A stretch of 64,000 nt of DNA, from assembly GCF_003610535.1 (NCBI RefSeq), contig NZ_RAPN01000006.1, forward strand, positions 1 through 64,000, read 5' to 3'. Made by a program: the position numbers and the translations under genes. Numbering within the stretch: the stretch's first letter is position 1; each line of letters starts with the position of its first letter. Source of the DNA: Mangrovibacterium diazotrophicum (lineage in GTDB: Bacteria; Bacteroidota; Bacteroidia; Bacteroidales; Prolixibacteraceae). Shown here one piece after another: positions 8,499 through 18,128 of this stretch. The notes under the pieces are model-generated. The model was not told the origin of the DNA, searched no databases, and saw only the letters and a list, made by a program, of their open reading frames with translations.

Positions 8499-9317
8499 AT
8501 GGAAGCCAAAGCAATTTATCAAAACGACTACGTCGTTAGCAGTTGGGAAGAATTGTGCGAAGAAGTGTATCACGATGCCTGGAAACCGGGCATGGGCCGG
8601 TACCGCTCTGATTACGCTTTCCGGGGGCTTTCCGACAGCAGCTACGAACTAAAAAACAGCTTTTTACGCAACTGCGGTTCACGGCCGGAACTAGAGTATC
8701 ACTTGCTGCGAAACTTCCGGAAATATTCGATTTCGAAAGAAGCACAACTGTCCGGTTCGTTTTGGCGCGCACTTGTGATGGCGCAACACCACGGGCTGCC
8801 TACCCGCCTGCTCGACTGGACTTATTCGCCGTTCATTGCCATGCATTTTGCAACCACGAACACGGAAAAATACGATCTGGATGGTGTGATTTGGAAAGTC
8901 GATTTTGTAAAAGCGAATCGACTGATTAGCGACCCGCTTCATCAAAAACTGTTTGAAGAAAAGTGCAATGCCTTTACGATTGAAATGCTGGAAGAAAACA
9001 TCCAGTCGCTTCCTGACTTCGAAAAGGTGATGGGCAATAACCAGGTTGTCTTCTTCGAACCGCCATCTATGGACGAACGCATCGTAAACCAGTTTGCTTT
9101 CTTCTCGGTCATGTCCAACCCTACGGCTATTTTGGATGAATGGCTGATCCAGCATCCCGATCTCTACCGACGGTTGATTATCCCCAAGGAATTGAAATGG
9201 GAAGTCCGCGATAAACTCGACCAGGCCAACATTACCGAGCGGGTGCTTTTCCCTGGTTTGGACGGACTGGCACATTGGCTGAAACGTCATTACAAACCAG
9301 CTTCGGATATGGTTTAA
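8499..9317 (+). CDS. FRG-domain protein
   Basis: 272 residues. The FRG domain covers about residues 30-150: an opening YAFRGLSDSSYEL contains the family F-R-G triplet, and AQHHGLPTRLLDWTYSPF is the strongly conserved second block. FRG proteins are a poorly characterised bacterial and phage family, sometimes found in defence loci; no function is established for this subgroup. I chose the ATG at 8499 because the only upstream start (TTG at 8448) adds 17 residues with no conservation pattern. The C-terminus ends in a basic, helical stretch. It stands alone, about 190 bp before the next gene. Confidence 0.8.
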   Translation: MEAKAIYQNDYVVSSWEELCEEVYHDAWKPGMGRYRSDYAFRGLSDSSYELKNSFLRNCGSRPELEYHLLRNFRKYSISKEAQLSGSFWRALVMAQHHGLPTRLLDWTYSPFIAMHFATTNTEKYDLDGVIWKVDFVKANRLISDPLHQKLFEEKCNAFTIEMLEENIQSLPDFEKVMGNNQVVFFEPPSMDERIVNQFAFFSVMSNPTAILDEWLIQHPDLYRRLIIPKELKWEVRDKLDQANITERVLFPGLDGLAHWLKRHYKPASDMV

Positions 9318-9505
9318 ATGCGACAACTGCCGGAATCGCTAGGTTATGTCGCACGAACTTCCTAAATAATTTCTCAGGTAAAAACTGCACTTATCATCAC
9401 AAATTGGCTTTTTGAAACAACTATTTTTTAATGAGATAGTATAAATTTCTCAGGATAATACCGAAATTGTAAAGTAAAATAGAACCTTGCACTAAGCTAT
9501 TCCTG

Positions 9506-10231
9506 ATGAGAAATTTAATTCGGGTTTTTCGAATAAAACTGCCTAAAAACGAAAAATTAATCAGCTATATTAAATATGCGCTTGGAGAGGTTGCGCTGAT
9601 AATCGTTGGTATATTAATCGCGTTACAAGCAAATAATTTAAGCGAGAATCGTAAATCCGAAAGGTACGGGTTACTCCTGCTGAACGAAATGCATACTTCC
9701 CTCTTAAAAGATTCGACCGAACTATCCAAACTGATTGTGACCCTGCGGGAACTACAAACCCTTTCTGAAAGCCTTAAAACAACGATGCAAAGCCTGGCCG
9801 AATACAACGATACGCTTTCCAAAAGTTTCGCAACTATTTCCACTATAAAAACCTTTTCAGGAAACAATGTTGCCTACCAAAATCTGAATTTAACCAACTT
9901 GACGAAAATCCGAAATAACGAACTACGACAATCTATTTTGCACTATTACACAGCATCGGCACACACTGAAAATGTTTCGCTTGAGTTTAAAGCAACAACT
10001 TATTGGCGTCAAAATATTTACCCCAAATATTTCAAGTCGTTCCGCACCTTGGAAAAAGCGGAACCTGTAAACTATGAGCAACTGCGAAGAAGTTCCGAAA
10101 TATTTGTCGCATTGGACTATGTTTACAATGACTGCGCCTATCTCATTCGAAAATACAAACAGCAACTTCAGTTAAATTCAGAATTGCGCGTTATCACCGT
10201 AAAAGAACTGCAGAAAAGAGGCTACCAATAA
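9506..10231 (+). CDS. DUF6090 family membrane protein
   Basis: 241 residues. A short basic N-terminus (MRNLIRVFRIKLPKNEK) leads into ISYIKYALGEVALIIVGILIALQANNL, the typical KYxxYAxGEIxLVxxGILIAL membrane segment of the Bacteroidota DUF6090 family. The remainder is predicted helical and extracytoplasmic or cytoplasmic, with long heptad-like stretches (about 55-110). Function is unknown for the family. It is followed by the DMT gene 57 bp on, and a promoter-like box lies in that gap, so they are probably separate units. Confidence 0.75.
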   Translation: MRNLIRVFRIKLPKNEKLISYIKYALGEVALIIVGILIALQANNLSENRKSERYGLLLLNEMHTSLLKDSTELSKLIVTLRELQTLSESLKTTMQSLAEYNDTLSKSFATISTIKTFSGNNVAYQNLNLTNLTKIRNNELRQSILHYYTASAHTENVSLEFKATTYWRQNIYPKYFKSFRTLEKAEPVNYEQLRRSSEIFVALDYVYNDCAYLIRKYKQQLQLNSELRVITVKELQKRGYQ

Positions 10232-10239
10232 CGATACTC

Positions 10240-10270
10240 TTTTCCGGCCAAAGCATAAAATATACCTTTG
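10240..10270 (+). promoter_or_regulatory. Candidate Bacteroidota promoter for the DMT transporter gene
   Basis: TACCTTTG at 10263-10270 matches the Bacteroidota -7 consensus TAnnTTTG. A TTTT run at 10240-10243 sits 19 bp upstream, the correct distance for the -33 element, although that element is not a perfect TTTG. The start codon follows at 10289. Confidence 0.4.
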
Positions 10271-10288
10271 TGAGAAAAAGTAATTCTC

Positions 10289-10732
10289 ATGAAGATTATA
10301 TACACGTTCATCGTTCTGGTTATTGGAACCTTTCTGGCTATCCAGGGAAGTATTAATACCCAGCTGACAACCTTCTTACGTCATCCGCTGCAGGGTGCAT
10401 TGGTCAATTTTATGGTCGGCTTTATCTGTTTGGTCGGGCTCAATTTCATTTTCCGAACTCAAGTCCCTGATTGGGGAACTGTGAGGACAGCTCCCTGGTA
10501 CCTGTTTGCCGGTGGTATGCTAGGCGCAATTTTTGTCTCGTCGGTTATCTTTTTCATTCCCAAAATCGGCGTTACAACAGTGCTGGCAGCAGCAATTGCA
10601 GGCCAACTCATTGCAGCTTCCTTCATCGATCACTTTGGATTGTTTGGACTGGCAGTGCACCACATCAACCCCGGACGAATAGCCGGGATTCTTTTATTGC
10701 TTGGCGGAATCTTTCTGATTCAGAAATATTGA
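10289..10732 (+). CDS. DMT-superfamily transporter, DUF606/YdcZ type
   Basis: 147 residues with about four or five membrane segments: 5-25, 35-55, 70-92, 95-115 and 128-146. Motifs typical of the YdcZ/DUF606 branch are GTFLAIQGSINTQL at the N-terminus, the charged GRIAGILLLLGGIFL at the C-terminus and a central VSSVIFFIPKIG. These four- or five-helix proteins probably act as dimers in the inner membrane to export or import small metabolites; the substrate is unknown. Confidence 0.85.
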   Translation: MKIIYTFIVLVIGTFLAIQGSINTQLTTFLRHPLQGALVNFMVGFICLVGLNFIFRTQVPDWGTVRTAPWYLFAGGMLGAIFVSSVIFFIPKIGVTTVLAAAIAGQLIAASFIDHFGLFGLAVHHINPGRIAGILLLLGGIFLIQKY

Positions 10733-10778
10733 CAATCAGCTCTGCTGACAAAACATTTTTAACACCTCTTACTAAAAA

Positions 10779-10814
10779 TTGACTTGCACCGATACGTATT
10801 ATTCGTTAACTTAA
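10779..10814 (+). promoter_or_regulatory. Weak promoter candidate for the DUF4251 gene
   Basis: TTG at 10784-10786 and TAACTTAA at 10807-10814 are separated by 20 bp, approximating the TTTG-(19-21)-TAnnTTTG Bacteroidota promoter. The -7 box departs from consensus at its end. It precedes the ATG at 10833. Confidence 0.3.
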
Positions 10815-10832
10815 GGTTCTAATTATTTCGTT

Positions 10833-11393
10833 ATGAAACATTTACTTTCATTATCACTGATTTTGACTGTATGCCTGTTAGCAAACAGTGCAAATGCACA
10901 GGAACAGGACAAGAAATCGAAGAAACAAGCGAAAAAAGAAGAACGGGCTAAAATTGAGCAACAAAACATTGCCATGGTTGCGCTGGCAATCGACTCGTCC
11001 GCTTATGTGCTGGAAGCCGACCGTTTGCAAAGCAAACGCGGCGTAACGATAAACGTGCCCTCTAATCTTAATTTTATAGCCGTCCACGGGGAATCAGCAT
11101 TTATCCAAATTGGCTCAAATTCGGCGGTTGGTACAAACGGTGTTGGCGGAGTCTCGGTCGATGCCCGAATTACTAAAATGGAAGTCAAAAAGAATCCCAA
11201 AAACGGAGGCTACTCGATTCAGATGACCTGCATGTCCAGCGCCGGAATTTACGACATCAACATCAGCAGTAATGCCGATGGTCAGGCTGTTACCGCAACC
11301 ATTGGCAGTACCCGGAGCGGAAAACTTACCTACCTGGGACAAATAGTTCCACTGCCACTGTCACGTGTTTATAAAGGTACACCCAGATATTAG
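10833..11393 (+). CDS. DUF4251 secreted protein
   Basis: 186 residues with a clear signal peptide (LSLSLILTVCLLANSANAQ) and a lysine-rich linker at about 26-45. The DUF4251 core follows: SAYVLEADRLQSKRG, NLNFIAVHGESAFIQIGSN and NGVGGVSVDARIT are the hallmark blocks. The family is restricted largely to Bacteroidota, probably periplasmic, with no known function. It is a single gene between a promoter-like box and a strong terminator shared with the convergent bglX. Confidence 0.88.
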   Translation: MKHLLSLSLILTVCLLANSANAQEQDKKSKKQAKKEERAKIEQQNIAMVALAIDSSAYVLEADRLQSKRGVTINVPSNLNFIAVHGESAFIQIGSNSAVGTNGVGGVSVDARITKMEVKKNPKNGGYSIQMTCMSSAGIYDINISSNADGQAVTATIGSTRSGKLTYLGQIVPLPLSRVYKGTPRY

Positions 11394-11412
11394 GATTAAT
11401 TTTCAGGACAAT

Positions 11413-11440
11413 AAAAAAGCCGACTTTCGCCGGCTTTTTT
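11413..11440. terminator. Bidirectional terminator between DUF4251 gene and bglX
   Basis: AAAAAAGCCG and CGGCTTTTTT pair perfectly around an 8-nt loop. T-runs are present on both strands, and the site lies between two convergent genes ending at 11393 (plus) and 11476 (minus). Confidence 0.88.
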
Positions 11441-11475
11441 GCTATGGTTGTAAATCTACTGGAGAAGTTTACACT

Positions 11476-13749
11476 CTATTTCAGTTTAAACTGGCCTTTC
11501 AAGCCCGTTTGCGAATTTGTTCCCACCCAAAGGTTGAAATCACCGGCCTCAGCTTTCCAGGTCTTATCAGCCCCGAAGAAAGCAAGATCGGCTGCACTGA
11601 TTTCAAATTCAACAGTTTTACTTTCGCCGGCTTTCAAGGCGATCTTCTCAAATCCCTTCAGCTCTTTTACCGGGCGGGCAATGCTTCCGTAAAGGTCCTG
11701 CACATACAACTGCACCACTTCTTCGCCTTCTACACCACCAATATTTTTCACACTGACGCTTACTTTTAACTTTTGATCACCCGTAATCTCATTAGCGCTC
11801 AATTTCAAATCTGAATAATCAAAAGTGGTATAACTCAGACCATAGCCAAACGGGTAGAGCGGAGTGTTTGATTCGTCGGTATAATGAGACCAGAAAACGG
11901 TTCCGGTATCGTCGGCACGGCCAGTACTAAAGTGGTTGTAATAAATCGGGCATTGGCCAACCGAACGCGGGAATGACATTGGCAACTTCCCGCTTGGGTT
12001 GTAATCGCCAAACAGCACGTCAGCAATCGCATTACCGGCTTCAGAGCCTAAATGCCATGCTTCTACAATGGCCGGAACATGTTCTGCCATCCAGTCAATC
12101 ACCAGCGGGCGGCCGTTCATCAACACGACTACAACATTTTTATTCACCGCGTAAACAGCTTCCAATAATTGCTGTTGATAGCCTTTCAATGTAATGTCTG
12201 TTTGGCTACGACCTTCACCGGTCTGGAAACAGTTTTCGCCCAAAGCCATAACGACGACATCCATCTTTTTAGCCAATTCAACGGCTTTATCAATTCCGGA
12301 CGGATCAGTTTCGTTGTATTTCAAATGTTGAGTAAATACCGGATCGTTGGCGACAAACACTGGTCCCTGTTCAAATACAACCGAACTTTTATCGGTCACT
12401 GCGTTTTCGACTCCTTCCAGCAACGAAACTGCCGAACCGGTAATCGCTTGCGCACGCCAACTTCCCAGCGGCGAATCTTTATCGTCAGCCAAATCGCCAA
12501 TTACAGCAATTTTCTGTCCTTCTTTTTTCAGCGGCAACAAGCCCGCTTCATTTTTCAACAAGACGATACTCTTCTTTGCTACTTCACGAGCAGCTGCCAG
12601 ATTTTCAGCGTTCATCACAAGCCCTTTTTCGTCAAGCTTGCTGTATTTGTAAGGATCGTCGAATAACCCCAACTCAAACTTCACCCGCAACACACGGCGT
12701 GCAGCATCGTCAATCAAGGCTTCATCAACCAGTCCTTCTTCAACCAACTCTTTCAAATAAGGGACATAAGCATATCCTTCCATATCCATGTCCGAACCGG
12801 CATTCATCGCCAGACGGGCAGCTTCTTTCAAGTCGGGAGCCACACCGTGATTCTTGATCTCGCCAATCGAGTTCCAGTCCGAAACCACGAAACCTTCAAA
12901 TCCCCAACCATCTTTCAACATATCGCGCAACAAATGCGGATTGGCAGTAGAAGGCACGCCGCCGATCACATTGAAAGAGTTCATCAACGTCGCTACGCCA
13001 GCGTCAACTGCAGCCTTGAAAGGTGGCAGCACGACATTTTGAAGTGTGTATTCTGAAATATCAACTGTGTTGTAATCGCGGCCAGCTTCGGCAAAACCAT
13101 AAGCAGCAAAATGTTTGGCACATGCAGCAATGGTGTTGTCCGAATTCAGATCGTTACCCTGAAAACCTCGCACCTGCGCAGCAGCCATTTTTTCACCCAG
13201 GTAAGTATCTTCACCTGCACCTTCCATCACACGTCCCCAACGGGCATCGCGCGAAATATCAACCATTGGCGCAAAAGTCCAATGCACACCCGAAGCGGCT
13301 GTTTCAACCGCAGCCACATGAGCGCTCAACTCCGCAGCCGAAGGATCCCAGCTGGCAGCCGTTGCCAACGGAATAGGGAACATGGTTTTGTACCCGTGAA
13401 TAACGTCGTATCCAAAAATTAAAGGAATGCCCAAACGGGTATTTTCTACAGCCAGCTTTTGAGCTTTCATCGTCGCATCAGCGCCGGTAACATTCAGCAT
13501 CGAGCCCACCTTGCCACTTTTAATCTCGTCCAAGAGTTGCTGTTCACTGCTACCTGCCGGTGCCGGTCCAGTCATTTCCCAACGAGCCGTATACTGATTC
13601 AACTGGCCTATTTTTTCATCCAGTGTCATTTTCGACAACAGGTCCTCGACCTTTTTGTCTATGTCCGAAGTTTTCTGATTGTTTTGTGCCTGTACCCCGC
13701 CGAAACCGACAAGAGTAAACAAGGCTACGGAAAGCAATTGTTTAAGCAT
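11476..13749 (-). CDS. bglX: Beta-glucosidase, glycoside hydrolase family 3
   Basis: 757 residues with signal peptide (LLSVALFTLVGFGGVQAQ), hence periplasmic. The GH3 N-terminal barrel spans about 35-350 and includes KHFAAYG and the nucleophile aspartate in GFVVSDWNS near residue 290. The GH3 C-terminal sandwich follows at about 395-625, and a fibronectin-III-like domain at about 670-745 (KVSVSVKNIGGVEGEEVVQLYVQD). Order and length match BglX, which releases glucose from beta-linked oligosaccharides. Neighbours rhaB and a CE15 esterase, on the same strand, suggest breakdown of plant cell-wall material. Confidence 0.93.
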   Translation of the reverse strand: MLKQLLSVALFTLVGFGGVQAQNNQKTSDIDKKVEDLLSKMTLDEKIGQLNQYTARWEMTGPAPAGSSEQQLLDEIKSGKVGSMLNVTGADATMKAQKLAVENTRLGIPLIFGYDVIHGYKTMFPIPLATAASWDPSAAELSAHVAAVETAASGVHWTFAPMVDISRDARWGRVMEGAGEDTYLGEKMAAAQVRGFQGNDLNSDNTIAACAKHFAAYGFAEAGRDYNTVDISEYTLQNVVLPPFKAAVDAGVATLMNSFNVIGGVPSTANPHLLRDMLKDGWGFEGFVVSDWNSIGEIKNHGVAPDLKEAARLAMNAGSDMDMEGYAYVPYLKELVEEGLVDEALIDDAARRVLRVKFELGLFDDPYKYSKLDEKGLVMNAENLAAAREVAKKSIVLLKNEAGLLPLKKEGQKIAVIGDLADDKDSPLGSWRAQAITGSAVSLLEGVENAVTDKSSVVFEQGPVFVANDPVFTQHLKYNETDPSGIDKAVELAKKMDVVVMALGENCFQTGEGRSQTDITLKGYQQQLLEAVYAVNKNVVVVLMNGRPLVIDWMAEHVPAIVEAWHLGSEAGNAIADVLFGDYNPSGKLPMSFPRSVGQCPIYYNHFSTGRADDTGTVFWSHYTDESNTPLYPFGYGLSYTTFDYSDLKLSANEITGDQKLKVSVSVKNIGGVEGEEVVQLYVQDLYGSIARPVKELKGFEKIALKAGESKTVEFEISAADLAFFGADKTWKAEAGDFNLWVGTNSQTGLKGQFKLK

Positions 13750-13973
13750 TTTCGTTCGATTATTGATTTAGATATACTACAAATATAGGAATATGTGTCG
13801 CCCGAACAAACAGCTTAAACTACTTCTAAAACAAGCAAATATGAATAGGGGATTTCAAAAATACGGGAATAAAATCTGATCTTACTGTATTTCAAACAGA
13901 AAGACGATCAAAACAAGCCAAAATCGGAACGAAAAATTTCCAATTTACGTCTCAAATTAATCTGCACAAAAAG

Positions 13974-15440
13974 TTATTCGCTTGTTTTAATTTGATAAGC
14001 CTTGCGCCAGCTTTGGTCTCCCGAGGGCTGAAATATTTTGAGCTTGAACGACTCCCGAACAATCTTTCGAATTTCGTTCAAGGAGCTAAGCACACCAAGT
14101 GCTTTGGCCTGCATCAGAATATTCCCTGTGGCTGTCGCTTCTGTTGGCCCGGCAAAAACAGGCAGTTCACAAACATCGGCAGTGAGTTGATTCAGAAAAT
14201 CGTTGTTACAACCACCACCAATCATGTGAATTCGTTCAATCCTCTTATCCGTCACCGAACGGATCTCATCCAATACCTGCCGGTATTTCAGCGCCAAACT
14301 ATCGTAGATGCAGCGAATAATCTGAGCATGCGACTCCGGCTTGCCCTGTCCCGTTTCTTCACAAAACACAACCACGGCTTCCGGCATATTCTCGGGGTTT
14401 AAGAATCTGTTGTCATCCGGATCAATTACAAAACGAAAAGGTTCGGCGGTCTTTGCAAGTTCCACCATCTCGGGCCAGCTGTACTCTTTCTCCCTCGCCC
14501 AAATCCGGCGGCACTCCTGGATCAACCACATCCCCATAATGTTTTTCAGAAAACGCGTAGTCCCTTCGACTCCACCTTCATTGGTGAAATTCAGTTCAAG
14601 CGTTTTGTCCGAAATAATTGGCTCCGTTGTTTCAATACCAAAAATCGACCAGGTGCCGGAACTAATGTAGGCGAAATTCGCGTCCTCCGCCGGAACCGAG
14701 GCGATGGCTGAAGCTGTATCGTGCCCGGCAACAGCAACAACTGGTATTTGGCTGCTTCCTGTTTCTTCAGCGATCTCAGGCAAAAGTGTCCCAATCTGCT
14801 GACCGGGAAGAATCACCTTGCCCAAAATATTCAATGGAATACCGGCAGCTTCTATCAAATTCTTCTGCCATTCACATTTACCGGGCACCAACATCTGACT
14901 GGTGCTGGCAATGGTAAATTCAGTAGCCGCCACTCCGGAAAACAAATAATTCAGCGCGTCGGGCGTAAACAAAATCTGCTTCGTAACCGGCAGCAGCGAA
15001 CTGCCGGATTTGACCATTGAATAAAGCTGAAACAAACTGTTGAACTGCATAAATTGAATTCCGGTCTGTCTGTAAACCTCATTCTTTGGAACCAGCTGAA
15101 ATAGATCATCCATTGCCGAATTGGTCCTCGGATCCCGGTAGGCATAGGGCAACGAAAGAATCATTCCGTCGGCCCCAATATGTGCGAAATCAACTCCCCA
15201 GGTATCCACCGCAATTGATTCTGGTTGAATACCCAACTCACGCACGCACTTGCTCAAACCTGTTTTCAACTCCTGAAAAAGGCTGAAAATATTCCAGAAA
15301 TAATGACCGTTGATCCGTTGCATTTGATTCACGAAACGGTGTACTTCGGTAAGTTGAAGATTCGATTTTTCGAGTGTTCCCAGGATGGCACGTCCGCTGG
15401 AAGCTCCCAGGTCGAAGGCCAGAAAATGATGCGTTGGCAT
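13974..15440 (-). CDS. rhaB: Rhamnulokinase
   Basis: 488 residues of the FGGY sugar kinase family. The phosphate-1 motif is FLAFDLGASSGRAILG, followed by RFVNQMQRINGHYFWNI, SIAVDTWGVDFA and YAYRDPRTNSAM, which distinguish RhaB from xylulokinase, and the adenosine motif IHMIGGGCNN lies near the C-terminus. It phosphorylates L-rhamnulose in the cytoplasm. I chose the ATG at 15438-15440 because the preceding 16 codons of the open frame encode an unconserved tail. No rhaA or rhaD is in the window, so the rest of the pathway must be elsewhere. Confidence 0.92.
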   Translation of the reverse strand: MPTHHFLAFDLGASSGRAILGTLEKSNLQLTEVHRFVNQMQRINGHYFWNIFSLFQELKTGLSKCVRELGIQPESIAVDTWGVDFAHIGADGMILSLPYAYRDPRTNSAMDDLFQLVPKNEVYRQTGIQFMQFNSLFQLYSMVKSGSSLLPVTKQILFTPDALNYLFSGVAATEFTIASTSQMLVPGKCEWQKNLIEAAGIPLNILGKVILPGQQIGTLLPEIAEETGSSQIPVVAVAGHDTASAIASVPAEDANFAYISSGTWSIFGIETTEPIISDKTLELNFTNEGGVEGTTRFLKNIMGMWLIQECRRIWAREKEYSWPEMVELAKTAEPFRFVIDPDDNRFLNPENMPEAVVVFCEETGQGKPESHAQIIRCIYDSLALKYRQVLDEIRSVTDKRIERIHMIGGGCNNDFLNQLTADVCELPVFAGPTEATATGNILMQAKALGVLSSLNEIRKIVRESFKLKIFQPSGDQSWRKAYQIKTSE

Positions 15441-15537
15441 AGTCAGATTTGATTGGTTTGAAAACCGAAAATAACGATTTCCACTCAACTATGCTGATGT
15501 GTGCTGATATTTCTTTGAAAAATTTGAATTTCAGGAT

Positions 15538-16806
15538 TCAGTGAACCACGTATTCCTTGGCCCATTGGAGATATTGTTCCCAATCGAAAGGCTTTACAGC
15601 GTGCTTGCCGGTACGAAGATGATAGGAAAGTACACCACCAACCGGGTGCTCAGGACTAGGCATCTGCTCATCGTCAATCGCAGTCAATCCGTACAAACGA
15701 TAGACTGCTGAGGCCGCTTGTGCGGAAAGAAATTCACCTTTGGGGTCGCTCCACAAGTCTTCGGTGGCGCTCGCCACATACAATGGCCGGGGAGCAATCA
15801 ACGCAAGCAACATGTGCTGATCAATCGGAAGGTAATCCTCGAAACCACTGTACTTTTTAAAATTACCGCAAAACCACTGTGGGAAGTTTTTATTGGCAAT
15901 GCCAATTGTTTCGCCAAACCGACGACGGGACAATGCCGCCCCCATACAACCGGAATCATTTGAAATACAAGCCGCAAACCGCTGATCGCTCGCCACCGCC
16001 CAAAGCGCTGTTTTTCCGAGTCGGGAATGTCCGAAAACAATGACTTGCTTTGCATTTACATCCGAATCGGTCTCTAAATAATCCATCACGCGGGATAGTC
16101 CCCAGGCCCAGGCCCCAATCGACGCCCACTCGTCAGCCGCAGGATGATCCTGTCCTTCTTTGTAAAAAAGTGGATGAATGCCATTCTCAAAATCATCGTA
16201 ATCCGGGTCAACTTCACCATAATACACCGTAACCAGTCCAAAACCTGCATCCAGCATTTTTTCAACCGGCCAACTCTCTGCATCGAATCCACGCGATTGT
16301 TCGGTAAAATGATTATTTACGATTCCCAGTGAAGGATTATTCCTCACCCACGACTCGCTAATCCTAATTTCCGGATCATCAACAATTGCGTGATTTCCCA
16401 GAAAATTATATCCCAAGATTACCGGCGCAGGTGAAGCTGCTTTAGGCAGATACATCAGTACTCCAACCGAAAGCGTTCGACCGTTTCCTTCGAAGACCAA
16501 ATCAATTTGTTTGCGGATCGCTTTCCCACCAAAAGCCTCTCCACGATCCTCGTAAACGATAACTTCAGGCGGTGCAATCTCCCCGGGCACTTTGCCATAA
16601 ACTTCCTGCACAAACAGATGAAGTATCTCTGGTCGGCGAATCTTTTCCCATTGTTCCGGCTTTTTAATCTTTCGTCCTTTTTCACTCACCAAAATCTCGG
16701 GCAACTCATATTGCGGTACCAACTCTTCATCCACATTCGATTTGGTAGATTGGGCATGCGAATTCAACAATAGGAAAACGAACAGGAGTGTCAGTGAAAG
16801 TTTCAT
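15538..16806 (-). CDS. Glucuronoyl esterase-like protein (carbohydrate esterase family 15)
   Basis: 422 residues with signal peptide (LTLLFVFLLLNSHAQ). An alpha/beta-hydrolase with the CE15 signature GHSRLGK carrying nucleophile S261, the following NDSGCMGAALSRRRFGE block and the catalytic His H402 in SYHLRTGKHAVKPFDW. CE15 enzymes cut the ester between glucuronoxylan methyl-glucuronate and lignin alcohols. Some bacterial members show acetylxylan esterase activity instead. Its place next to rhaB and bglX supports a role in xylan or pectin-like material. Confidence 0.85.
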   Translation of the reverse strand: MKLSLTLLFVFLLLNSHAQSTKSNVDEELVPQYELPEILVSEKGRKIKKPEQWEKIRRPEILHLFVQEVYGKVPGEIAPPEVIVYEDRGEAFGGKAIRKQIDLVFEGNGRTLSVGVLMYLPKAASPAPVILGYNFLGNHAIVDDPEIRISESWVRNNPSLGIVNNHFTEQSRGFDAESWPVEKMLDAGFGLVTVYYGEVDPDYDDFENGIHPLFYKEGQDHPAADEWASIGAWAWGLSRVMDYLETDSDVNAKQVIVFGHSRLGKTALWAVASDQRFAACISNDSGCMGAALSRRRFGETIGIANKNFPQWFCGNFKKYSGFEDYLPIDQHMLLALIAPRPLYVASATEDLWSDPKGEFLSAQAASAVYRLYGLTAIDDEQMPSPEHPVGGVLSYHLRTGKHAVKPFDWEQYLQWAKEYVVH

Positions 16807-16833
16807 GAAGTTAGGTTTTGGTTCGCTTTAGGT

Positions 16834-18042
16834 TTATTCAGGAAGACTCTCGGCAACATCGCCATTCTGCTTTTTTCGATCGATGATTAGCGCGCCGGCC
16901 ATAATGATACTGGAGGCCATGATGACCAACAGCAATGTGCCGCTTTCAAACTCATCGACCACAAATTCCTTGGGAATGGCATAAAACAACAGGATCGAAA
17001 TCAAACCGCGTGGGGCCAAAAAGATCTGCGGAATAATATCTTTCCGGTCGATTGCCCAAAACAAGATAACCCGAATCACATAGAGGATAAGAATTAGAGC
17101 ACCGCTCAACATCCAGATCTCAGGATGCGTCAACGTTTCGAGCGAAAAGCTGATACCGAAGACCACGAAAAAGAAAGTCCGGACAATGAAAGAGGTCTCG
17201 ATGGTAATCATCTTAAAATTTTCAAACAGCCCGTCGATTGCGTCAGCTTTCAGCCATCGCTTCAGTTTCCCCCAAAGCAATACTTTGTAATTCCCCAACA
17301 GTAAACCAAATACCAAGATGATTAACAGCGAGGAAAGGTGGAAAAGTTTGGCGACAGCATACATGAGTACCAAGACCGACAGGAACAGGAAAAAACGTGC
17401 TTGTGCCGTTATATTCTGCATAATCAGGACGAGCAAATAACTAAGCACAAGTGCCAGACCAATTGTCAGCACAAGGTTTCCACTAAAGACTAGTGCCACT
17501 GCACCCGCACCATCAAGATTGAAATTTTCGACCAAAAAATAGAAGAACATGATTCCCAGGATGTCTGAAAAAGTACTCTCGTAAATCATGAATTCGCGCT
17601 TGTACTTCCCGAGGTTATTCACACTGGGGATGATAATGGCGCTGCTCATAATCGAAAATGGTATGGCGTAAATAAGTGCCGGTAAGAACCCGATATTCTG
17701 AATAAACATTTGAATCAACCAGCTAATCATCAAGCTGGAACCGATCAGCGAAAACAGGGCAATCAGCAACGATTTCCAGATAATCGGCCATTTTTCGCGA
17801 CTCAATTGCAAATCCAGCGCTGCCTCGAGCACAATCATGATCAACCCGACAATTCCAAGCACCTCGAGGGTGTTGAAATATTCGGGCTCAGTGCCGAAAT
17901 GGTTTAAAAGCTGGCGTAAACCCATTCCCAGAAAAATCAACATTAACACGCTGGGAACATTCGTTTTGCGGGCAATAATATTAAATATGAATGAAATTAT
18001 AATGACGACGCAAAGGCCTATCACGAAGAGGTAAGAGCTCAT
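16834..18042 (-). CDS. Cation:proton antiporter (CPA1, sodium/hydrogen exchanger family)
   Basis: 402 residues with about 12 membrane helices. The N-terminal half has LIFLGMGLRQLLN and IGLIMIVLEAALDLQLS, the usual discontinuous-helix region; LAPRGLISILLFYAIP near the C-terminus is the other conserved half. It exchanges Na+ or K+ for protons at the inner membrane and controls pH or ion balance. It has no CPA1 tail domain (ends after REDUCED C-terminal KKQNGDVAESLPE). The ion specificity cannot be read from sequence. Confidence 0.83.
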   Translation of the reverse strand: MSSYLFVIGLCVVIIISFIFNIIARKTNVPSVLMLIFLGMGLRQLLNHFGTEPEYFNTLEVLGIVGLIMIVLEAALDLQLSREKWPIIWKSLLIALFSLIGSSLMISWLIQMFIQNIGFLPALIYAIPFSIMSSAIIIPSVNNLGKYKREFMIYESTFSDILGIMFFYFLVENFNLDGAGAVALVFSGNLVLTIGLALVLSYLLVLIMQNITAQARFFLFLSVLVLMYAVAKLFHLSSLLIILVFGLLLGNYKVLLWGKLKRWLKADAIDGLFENFKMITIETSFIVRTFFFVVFGISFSLETLTHPEIWMLSGALILILYVIRVILFWAIDRKDIIPQIFLAPRGLISILLFYAIPKEFVVDEFESGTLLLVIMASSIIMAGALIIDRKKQNGDVAESLPE

Positions 18043-18128
18043 AAAATTTCTGGTTTTAACTTCAGAAAGATACTAATATCTTCTGTTAACTTTCAAAACA
18101 GGAATAAATAAATCGGAAATTGAAGACA

